Shown: in pieces, positions 22,095 to 30,549 of the stretch
Layout: every line of letters starts with the position of its first letter
Position numbering within the stretch: the first letter of the stretch is position 1
From: Sphaerosporella brunnea
Lineage: Eukaryota; Ascomycota; Pezizomycetes; Pezizales; Pyronemataceae
Direction of reading: 5' to 3'
DNA length: 64,000 bases
NCBI GenBank assembly: GCA_008704415.1
Contig: VXIS01000017.1
Coordinates: 124,001 to 188,000, forward strand
The notes under the pieces: generated by a model
What the model was told of the DNA's origin: nothing
What the model saw: the letters and a program-made list of their open reading frames with translations, nothing else
Database searches by the model: none
Translations under genes and position numbers: made by a program

Positions 22095-23490
22095 GGATAT
22101 GGACCATCGTTCTTCCTTTTTCTCTGGTACTTATTCGTCCTCCGGTGTTTGGTATCTACTTTTTCGTTCTTGACTCTGCGATGCGTTTTCGTTCGGCGGA
22201 CTTGTGTCAAAGGTTAACAACTGCATGGCGCGTGGGCGTATACTCTTGGCTCAGGATACCTTTCCTCTGTTCTTTTTCTATTGGTTTCTTGTATTTCTTT
22301 GGTTCTTCTCTTGTCATACCCCACTATCCCATCACTCGCTAACGAAGCCACGCGACCATGACCGGACATTATTACATTGGATTCGAGGGAGGATTTCTAT
22401 TTTTGTTTTCAGGGCTAGCGATCAAGCGAGCATATTCTTTTTTGCCTCTATTGCTTGTATTTTTCTTTTTAGTACGCCTGTATTCGAGTTATTTGCCTAT
22501 GATGATACCTATTGGTAGCGTAGCGGCGGCGGCAGTATACCACTTGTATTCTTTCTGATACCTGTATCTCTTTTGTACATTGCTTTGCGACTACCCCCTT
22601 TTTTTCTTCTCTTTTCTTTTGGGCTTGGGATTTCGGCGGAAGGGTGGGATGAGATGGGATAGGATGGGATGACATTTTGGGAAAGGGGAAAACGGGGCCG
22701 GAGCTGTGGGCGTGATATTGTCTTTTTGGTCATTTTTCTTTGGGACGGAGCTTGCTTTAGGATTTTTGGAAGGAAATCGGATCGGTGTATCGTATTGGAT
22801 CGTTTTTTTTTTTTTTGGTGGATGGAGTTCTTTTCCTTTTTTTATTTTTATTTTTATTTTTATTTTCCCTTTACTCTTTGTTTTAGCGGATATCATCGTT
22901 CCAAACCTACCTTCGATCGAAGTGCCATGAAATGACCTCATACGAGCAACCACTCTGGTAAAAATGGGAGGCTGGGAACCCCTCCTTTCCCCACGAGTTT
23001 GGATTGGGGTGGGTGTCTTTCCCACCCACCATCCCGGTCGGCAATGCGTTGGCATCATTGATTGATTGGCAAGGAGCTCCGCCTTAGCTGAACTTGAAAC
23101 TGGGGGGTGTGGGTGGGCACGCTGCCCTATGGGGCACGTTGTCCACTTTACACGATACACGATAAGTGCTTTACGCGTGTTTGGCTGGGCTTGCACGTGA
23201 GGAGGTAAGGGGTGCTTGTGGGGAATTGAGTTGGGAGATGAGCAGCAGCTTATACCTATCATCACGTTAGAATGTAAGTACATAAGAAAGGAAAACCCAT
23301 CATGAATGAGCTCGCGGCCGTAAACAAAGAAACTGCATGCATCCAAAAGAAACATGAAAATAAGCAAACATCGCTGAATCCCAATACGAATGAAACAAAG
23401 AAACAAGCTATCGTACAATCTCTCTCCCTCCTCCCTCCCTCCCTTCCTTCCTTCCTTCCTTCGAGATGTGTGTTTTTGTTTTTTGGTCGT
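22095..23490. other. intergenic region, 3' sides of forkhead and BUD31
   Basis: Convergent intergenic DNA with T-rich tracts, notably repeated TTTTTA units at about 22835-22865 and a T run at 22803-22816. A CCTT-type tract lies at 23426-23462. No reading frame on either strand shows a known domain. Confidence 0.6.
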
Positions 23491-24076
23491 TCAGTCGCTG
23501 CTGGCACACCCCCGACATCCACAGTGCGTACACTGGATCCCCGAGCTCTCCTCGTTCAGTCGTGCCCGCGGTACCCGGCAGATACACGTGGTGTTGAAGT
23601 TGTGTTCTTTGGCCTGGATGCAGCGCATGCAGCAGAGCTTTTCGTAGCCTTGTTTTTTCCTATCCATTTGATCAGCCCTCTCCCTCTCAAAAGGCTAGAT
23701 AACGGACCACTTCGCAATAAGGTTCGCGTCGGCATAGTTATTTTTCAGCAGCCACCCGTACAGCAGCTTCGAGATCGCTTCTTTCTTGTAGTACAGCTCG
23801 TAGACGTATCTGGATCCTACATACACGACCCCGCCCCCACCGTCATTTTCTCAGCTCCAGCGTTTCTTTGTTTTTTTTGAACGGGTGGGGGTGGAGATTA
23901 CGCTGATGTGAAATCCGGAATATGTCCCACGTCGCCTCGTGCTTCTTTTTTCCCTCGTGCGGCGCCGACTCGGCGTCTTTCATCTTGTTGGCGAAGTCGA
24001 GCAGCGTGTCTTCGATCTCGTCGAAGCCTTCTGGAGGCGGCTTCTTGGTGCCGCGCGTGTGTCTGATCGGTGGCAT
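23491..24076 (-). CDS. BUD31: splicing factor Bud31 (G10 family)
   Basis: Three exons: 24076-23902, 23816-23708 and 23659-23491, giving 150 residues. Introns are 85 nt (donor GTAATC, acceptor GTAG) and 48 nt (donor GTCCGT, acceptor ATAG). The protein starts [20 protein letters not shown], typical of G10 proteins. The middle carries [16 protein letters not shown] and [11 protein letters not shown]. The C-terminal zinc-binding part has [17 protein letters not shown] and [15 protein letters not shown], all eight-plus Cys present. Bud31 is a core component of the NineTeen-complex-related part of the activated spliceosome. The first in-frame ATG consistent with the family is at 24076; an upstream one at 24184 adds a low-complexity, Pro-rich stretch and is unlikely. 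Confidence 0.93.
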
Positions 24077-24318
24077 TGTGTATATGGGATATGGGGGAGG
24101 CGGGGGAGAGGCGCTGGTTGAGGCGTGGTTTGTAGGCGCGGTTGTCGCGAAGACGTGATGGCTTACGACGTCATTGGCTTGCACTCGAGTGGGCTCAGGC
24201 GGTTTCGATGGATTTTCAATTGGCCGAAATCGTTCCGCATACTAGAGAATGCTCTTCAGTGTGCTTAATCAATGCTGCGTCTCTTCTCAAGGAGCAAAAA
24301 AAGGGGGAAGAGTTGTTG

Positions 24319-24330
24319 AAAAAAAGAAAA
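24319..24330 (-). terminator. RNA polymerase III terminator of tRNA-Met
   Basis: Directly after the tRNA 3' end the sense strand reads TTTTCTTTTTTT, a run adequate for Pol III termination. Confidence 0.8.
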
Positions 24331-24435
24331 TGTCCGGTGTGAGGCTCGAACTCACGATCTTCGGATTGCTACCACTGTGTGGAAGTCATGTGCGTGCATA
24401 TGAGACCGACGCTCTACCAACTGAGCCAACCAGAC
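24331..24435 (-). tRNA. elongator tRNA-Met (CAT) with a 32-nt intron
   Basis: The sense strand starts GTCTGGTTGGCTCAGTTGG. The acceptor stem GTCTGGT pairs with ACCGGAC (one G-T pair), with discriminator A. The D stem is GCTC/GAGC, the anticodon loop CTCATAA with anticodon CAT, and the T arm GTGAG-TTCGAGC-CTCAC. The mature tRNA is 73 nt without CCA. The intron occupies 24367-24398, after position 37, the standard site for nuclear tRNA introns. The anticodon stem ends in an apparent T31-T39 mismatch, also present in yeast elongator tRNA-Met, which supports elongator identity. It sits between BUD31 and the CRT10-like gene. Confidence 0.95.
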
Positions 24436-24458
24436 TTGTTGGCAGCCACTCTCTTGGC

Positions 24459-24467
24459 ATATATAAG
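24459..24467 (-). promoter_or_regulatory. TATA-like element upstream of tRNA-Met
   Basis: TTATATATG on the sense strand lies about 25-32 bp upstream of the tRNA 5' end, the usual distance for TFIIIB-assisting TATA elements in fungal tRNA genes. Confidence 0.5.
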
Positions 24468-25232
24468 CCCATGTTGGATCAGGCCAGCCTTAAAGCTCGC
24501 CCTTTAATTCTTCGGCTTCGGCTTCGGCAACTCTAAAAAACCAGGGCGGGAGCTAGCTACTCTACAAGTAGCGTGCGCTTACCGAGTGGAATTCCAACGA
24601 ACTCACGAACCGCGTGCAAAAGTGACGGCAGCACCCCCCGGATTCTTGAAGCAGCCAATCGAGGCGATGCACTCCAAGCTGACCTTGACCTTGAAAGTTG
24701 AAACACCTCCCCACCTCCAACTCATCACTCCACCCGCTTCCACCTCCTGGGAGTTCGAGATCATCGCTGCGAATCCAATTTTCAGTGCACACAGTCACAC
24801 ACAGACACCCGCCCATCAAACCCCACGACCGATGTGACGATCGAATCGATCGAATCGAAGTCGGCTTTGCGTGCACTGACATCAATCTTGTCTTTGGGAC
24901 ATCAATCTGGTCTTTGACACGAACCGAACCGAACCCCATCGCGACACAACCACGCACTCTATCTAGATAATCCAGCCCATTCCCATCACTTCCACCTGGC
25001 TACATCGATGCCGAGGAACAATACCAGACGCAGCGCCACTATGGCAGAGAAGCCGTCTCCGATGCCCTACAAGCCAATTGCGACCGAATTTTTGGGACAA
25101 CAGAAGGTAGTTCTCGACACCACTTGCCGACGCAAAAACCGGACTCATTGCTGACCTTTGTTTCTAGATGTAAAACCCCCCCAGTGCGCACACAACGAAA
25201 GATGTCGAGCTGACCCTGCTGGCATTTTGTAG

Positions 25233-27715
25233 CCCCCTGGATGTTGCCTTCTGGCGTTGCAATCTGGTACACCCTTCGTCCGTGAGATCCCTTGCGGCGG
25301 CTGACCATGTTAGGTTGTGGCCTCGAAACACCACAATTACCTCTTCATCGCCGCACGCTCCGATATCAATGTCTACAAACCCATCTACCCTCATCAAACC
25401 CTTTCTGAAGAACCGTACGCTGTGTTAACGTCGGAGCAACTCACCCCCTCGCGCGGCTACATCGACCAACGAAATCCGCACGCGATAAACTCACTTACCG
25501 TCGGAGAGCTGGGCACGGAGGAAGTATTGGTTTCCGCTCACGATGATGGAGATGTTTGCGTGCGGTACACGCGGGATGTGAAGCGCATTGCGCTGCGATA
25601 CAATGTGGGACTCAGCGCATGGGGCGTAGCACTCCACAAAGAGAAACGGCTACTCGCCGTGAGTTCTAATACTCACAAAATCACAGTATTTGATTTGGCG
25701 GTTGGTAGAAAGGATAAAACGGCGGAGGATGATTGGGAAAGGGATGAACGCACCAGCGAGGATGCCAAAGGCCGAAAGATGGAAAAACCCATTGCCTCTG
25801 GCAGTGTGCCCAGACATAGAACCAGCATGAAACGACCGTGCGAGAGCGATGATGGATTTGACAAGCGAATACCGGCAGGCTCGAGGAAAAGTAGGAAACG
25901 AAGGAAGGATCAGCCAGCGATCAAAGACCAGGGAATAAAAATCCTAGAGGGCCACAATGACAACATCCCCAATATATCTTTTCTCCCTGATGCCTCCGGG
26001 AGGTGGCTCGCTGGTACATCGATTGATGGCATGGTTGTTCTCTGGGACGTCCACACCCAACGAATGGTCGAGCGGTGCAAGTTTGGATTCATGCTGTAAG
26101 CTGCCTTCTGCAATTTGGTCTGACTTCCACTGAGTTGCGTAGGAGGGGATGGTCTGTCGTTTTTCTGGCGCCTCAGGCATTCAAGCCCACGAATTCAATG
26201 TACGAAGCGTTGGACAAATCGCCATCACAAGTGCCCCGCCGCAGCCGAAGTCACTTCTCCCCCCATGACGAGCCTCCCGAGGAGCTCCCGCCTCGTGTTT
26301 ACGTCTCTGGGGTGCGCTCTTTCCCTACGGACTATTATACGGCGCCTATTGCAACTACTCAGGCCCGCAATGAAACAATGGCCTGGGATATAAGTCCTTC
26401 GAATTATTACCAAAGTACCCAAGGCTACTCTTATGGCGAAGAGGAGGAAGAGGAAGAGGAGGGGGAGGAGGAGGAAGAAGAAGAGGAGGAAGAAGAAGAG
26501 GAGGAGGAGGAGGAGGAGGAGGAGGAGGAGGAGGAGGATGAGGAGGATGAGGAGGATGAGGATGAGGGGGAGGAGCCGCTGGAATTCGATCATGTTCTCC
26601 GCTTAGAAGAGGCAGAAGACTATCTTCAGGGCTTGGAAGAAGAGTCCTTCGAGGAGTCGGACGAAGAGATCTTGGGAGAAGAAGAGTATGTGCCAGGGGT
26701 GATGCCCGCTTCACCAATTGCGCCGCCACCTATTCCGGTCCCTACGGCACCAGTAGGGCCGCCAGTCGACGATGATGCCGTCGATGAAGGGGAATACAGC
26801 GGCTTTTGGCTGTCACGCCCCGCTGTGGACGGTGTATTATTTCATGGACCATTGACATGGGGAAGCAGCAGCGAATCACTTGACTTAGACGACCAGATGG
26901 ACAACCAAACCACCGACGAAGACGAAGAGGTTGAAGAGGATTCGGATCATGGATTGGACGACTCCACGTCATCTGTGCGGGCTACCGCCACCCGCCCCCC
27001 CCGGAAGCTGTCTATTGATAGTGTTGCGAATAGCACCGCCCCTAACGCCACGTATAGCAGCACAGAGGAGGACGAAGATTCAGACGATGCATTCGAGGAG
27101 TCGGAACCGGAGCCGGCTCAGCCACCCGTAAGTTTCATTTTCAGCACGACAGAGCACAACGCATACCTTCTACCCACGACTTTCCTCACCCCAACAGTTG
27201 TGTGCAAAGGCTTTCTTCACCAGCCATTCCCAAGCACTATGCACCAGTTTCTGGGACAAATCGACAGGCTGAACATGGTGGCGCCGATCCCCGAGTTGTC
27301 CCTCGTTGTCGCTGGCTCCCAGAAAGGCCGCGTTGGCATATTTCGTCTTACGCGTGCCGGCCCAAATTTCGGAATGCGCTTGGACATGGTGCTGCCGCGC
27401 GAACGCGGAATGGAAGCGGGCGAGCTCGACGTCGAGACCCGTCCGCCGTCGGCTTTGCTAGGGCTCGCCGTGAGCCCGATCCAAGGCAAGGAGATGAGAG
27501 GCGGTGGCCCCGGCAGCGAGAGCTTTTATGCACTTAAAAGGAGGAAGGAGCGGCAGAGGGGCGGTGGGTGGAGGGGAATCGAGGGCCGCAGACGTTGGAG
27601 ACTCGTGTTGGTTTATATGGACGGCAGCGTATTGAGCTACGAGCTGGGCCGGGAGCAGAATGATGAAGGTCCCGGAGGGGACCTGCTGGGAATGGGATCG
27701 TTTTTGATGGTCTAG
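25233..27715 (+). CDS. CRT10: CRT10-like WD-repeat protein, 5' end unresolved
   Basis: Supported exons: 25233-25266, 25314-26095 and 26143-27715. Introns are 25267-25313 (branch GCTGAC, acceptor TTAG) and 26096-26142 (GTAAGC...GTAG). They join LDVAFWRCNL to VVASKHHNYLFIAARSDINV and CKFGFML to RGWSVVFLAPQAF. Order of motifs: NSLTVGELGTEEVLVSAHDDGDV, NVGLSAWGVALHKEKRLLAV, a WD40 unit at GHNDNIPNISF...LWDV, an acidic tract of about 50 mostly Glu residues (26437-26577), then IDRLNMVAPIPELSLVVAG and LLGLAVSPIQG. This order matches fungal CRT10, linked in yeast to control of ribonucleotide reductase genes. The first coding exon is not fixed. An ATG at 25008 opens a short exon, but its obvious donor (25107) gives the wrong phase. 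Convergent with the RBR gene. Confidence 0.75.
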
Positions 27716-28460
27716 GAGTTTTGTGACGGCTTTTTCTTTTTCTTCTATTTCTTTTTATTTTTGTTTTTGTTTTTGTTTTTGTTTTTGTTTTTTTTTACTG
27801 GGAGTATCTGTGTGCATCGTTTGATGGAGCATTCTTTGCGGTGGGCAGTTAAGTATTGTTTGTAATATGACATCTATTGTTGTTGGGGCCTGACGAGTGA
27901 CTCCACATGATGGACTCCAACAACTTATGAATTCATGATCATCACAGCCGTTCTCATGGTGTGAAACAAAGCGTGCCTGCCAGATTTCAATCACCCCAGC
28001 CCTGGCGTATGAACGCAACTATCACCATCCCTACCGCCTCTAGCACCACCGCCCCTTCCTCTTTCGCGCTCAACTCCGCTTCCTCCGCCTCCTCCCCGTG
28101 CGCCTCCTCCCCGTCCTCCTCTTCCTCCCCTTTCCGCCTCCTCTACCCTTACCCCTACCCCTACCCCTACCCCGCCCAGGCGCAGGCATCAACTCAGGTG
28201 GCGGATCTGGAAAGTCTTGGAGGGGAATTTGGTCGCGTGGGCCCAAGATGGCACCGAGCAAACGCTGCCCGTCGGCGGCCTCGTTTGCGTCCAGGCCAAT
28301 TTCAAGGAGGAAGTCTTCCAACCATCTGTCATCGATCACGAATTGCGGGCCTAGTAGTAGTATGCCAGCATCCTGTTGTTGCTGTGGTTGTGGTTGTGGA
28401 GGGAGGGGTGGTGGTGGGGGTGGAGCAGGTAACGGTAATGGGTCCTCGTCCTTGTCGTCG
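27716..28460. other. convergent intergenic region with an out-of-frame RG/Pro-rich minus ORF
   Basis: Just after the CRT10 stop lies a T-rich 3' tract (TTTTTG repeats, 27730-27797). On the minus strand a frame stays open from 28486 to 28070, beginning inside the RBR gene but one base out of phase. It encodes an acidic start, a Pro/Gln-rich tract, a segment with FVIDDRWLEDFLLEIGLDAN, and an RG/RK-rich end. It has no ATG of its own. See the finding on this point. Confidence 0.5.
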
Positions 28461-28815
28461 TCATCCCATCTCTGCGGGCCACGCAAGGTGGTTCTCTAGG
28501 TCTCCTTCTTCGCCCTCCCAGAGGCGCTGGAAACATTCCGTGCCGCGGGTGTTGAAATGGACGTATGGGTTTTCTGCGGCGAGATAGGCGGAGCACAGGA
28601 AGCAGAAGTGTGTGTCGCAGGCACAGATCATGTGGTTGCAGCCGTGGGACTTGATGACGGGAGACTGGCATGTTGGACACGGCGTCGTGTTTAGACGGAG
28701 GTATTCTTCGTTGGCCAACTCTTCTTTGGTTAATTTGCCGTCTATGGACTTGCAGATCTGGAAGTCGCCGTGCCAGGAGGCTGGTGGGGTGGATGTATGT
28801 TAGTTGGGAGGGATC

Positions 28816-28846
<31 letters not shown>

Positions 28847-30030
28847 AGGGACGAACCTAGGCACACTCGGCAGAAGGCGAAGGAGCAGACTGAACACACC
28901 TGTAGCTTCTCCCTCAGAGGCGAAGGGTGGTCTTGTCCTTCTTCTGCTGTCTTGGGCTTTTTGGCCGGTGCGGCGGGTGTGGCCCCCCGGTCTGGAAGCC
29001 AGTACCCGCTCCCGTTGCGTTTCATGGTCTCCTCTAGCAGCTCTACTGACGCCCGGCTTGGTGCTTGACACCACTTCTGAGCGCAGTATATCGTGTTGGG
29101 ATCCTTTTCTAAAGCTTTCTTTTTCTTCATCGCCACGTAGCGCGTCACTAGGTCCGCCGGCACGCCGATGTCGGTGAGCTCTTCCGGCGGCAGTGTTGCT
29201 GGGAGCGATGCTAATGCTACTGCTCGCTGCGCGGCTTCTGGGTCGTCGGGGTTATCAGGCGGCTGTGTAGGCGGCGGTCGGGTGGAGCTCTTGACACATG
29301 ACCGGTCACCTAACAGCAGCTGTTACTACCTATGCTTTTCGCAGCAGTTCACCGGAAACGGTAGCTACATACTGCAGCGCACCGAGTTCACATCACCCTC
29401 CTTAATCAAGCCCACATAGTAATCCCGCAAACACGGGCGGCAAAATACGTGGCCGCAAGATCTGAGGGCATGGCAAACAGTCCCCTTCTTTGGCTCCAGG
29501 CAGATCCCGCAGTCGTATGTGCCCTTGTTGAAGATCTCGTGCTTCGTCTTCTCGTTGAATTCTACCAGTTCCGCATGCAGCTCGTCGCTCACGCAAAATG
29601 GCGCGGCTACATCGAATGCCCTCTCGGCGCACTGCTGTAAGTGGTCGACTATCGCCCACACTACCTGCCCGTGCCCTAACTCTTCCCATAAGTCCAGACA
29701 CTGCTGCGTTATCGCCGAAAGCTTCTCGGGCAGTAACCATGCCGGCGTGGTGCTCAGCTCGAGGGTTGGCGGCGCGGCGGCGGGGTAGGCCTCTGGCAGC
29801 GAGAACTGCAGCTTTACAGGTGGAAGATGCTCCAGGAGAACTGGCGTCTCACCGGACGACGGGCTTGTGGTTGCAAGGGGTTGTAAGGGTGTTACGGCCA
29901 GGTTGAGAATACCGGAGGTGAAGGTGAGGATTGTGAGCTCTTCCGGGAAGATCGAGGCGATTGTGCCTAGCTCTTGCGCTCGTTCATCATCGGATTCGGA
30001 GAGGGCTTCGTGGGTGAGGAGTTGAGGCAT
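28461..30030 (-). CDS. RBR E3 ubiquitin ligase (RNF14/Itt1 type, RWD + RING-IBR-RING)
   Basis: Three exons: 30030-29373, 29309-28857 and 28780-28461, giving 476 residues. Introns are 63 nt (GTATGT...TTAG) and 76 nt (GTTCGT...CCAG, containing a 19-base A run on the sense strand). The N-terminal ~150 residues form an RWD domain (AQELGTIASIFPEEL start). RING1 follows: CGICLEPKKGTVCHALRSCGHVFC...C, with its last Cys pair rebuilt across intron 1 (VRCSDRSC). The IBR has IYCAQKWCQ and CSVCSFAFCRVC. RING2 has CPTCQSPVIKSHGCNHMICA, in which Cys418 is the expected catalytic, thioester-forming residue. Relatives bind ubiquitin-loaded E2 and pass ubiquitin through that Cys; yeast Itt1 affects translation termination. 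The ATG at 30030 begins just before the RWD; the frame is open further upstream. Divergent from the PABA synthase gene. Confidence 0.9.
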
Positions 30031-30250
30031 TGTTATTGTGCCGTTTCGGGATTGCGTTCTCGGTGGTTCGGTGGTGGAGAGGTCAGAGGTGGCGGCGGCG
30101 ACCAGGGGGATGTTTAAGTCGGCTGTCACGGCGCCGCTTATGAATTGACGGCGAATGCAACTCGGGTATAGTATGGCGGGGCCTTTGAATGGATTCCTTC
30201 TGTTTCTCTGGAGAAGAACTGCAGGGCTCAAGCACATAGAAGGCCACGAC

Positions 30251-30296
30251 GATACTTGTTGAAGCGGGAATGAGTCCGAATGACTCGACAAGTATC
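30251..30296. promoter_or_regulatory. dyad with Gcn4/CpcA-like half-sites
   Basis: GATACTTGTTGA (30251-30262) and TCGACAAGTATC (30285-30296) form inverted arms matching at 11 of 12 positions. Inside lie TGAGTC (30271-30276) and TGACTC (30281-30286), each six of seven bases of the Gcn4 consensus TGASTCA. It lies 221 bp upstream of the RBR ATG and 254 bp upstream of the PABA ATG. A regulatory role is inference. Confidence 0.4.
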
Positions 30297-30549
30297 ACAA
30301 CCAGTTGGGGATTAACCACAACCCTGCGTCCGACGGGACCTGCAGAAAAAAATTAAAATTATTCTGGATGCAAACAACCGCCTTCCTGTATACAAAAACT
30401 ATTCACCCGCTTTTTGCCCCCCCCGCCCTAAAAATGCTGCACATCGACAATCCGCCATCTCCCGTCTCCACCACTAACCATTCCCGCGACGACGACGAGG
30501 CAGACACGGTATCTTAGGTCGGACACCACTCGCCGCCGCCGCCGCCGCA

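Noticed and set aside
26225..26593. Minus-strand Leu-rich ORF resembling a membrane segment
   Set aside because: It is the antisense reading of the GAG/GAA tract in the CRT10-like gene (CTC/TTC gives Leu/Phe).
28148..28175. CCCCTA repeats that could look like an internal telomere tract
   Set aside because: The unit is CCCCTA, not the usual fungal CCCTAA, and the run is only about four units; more likely simple sequence.
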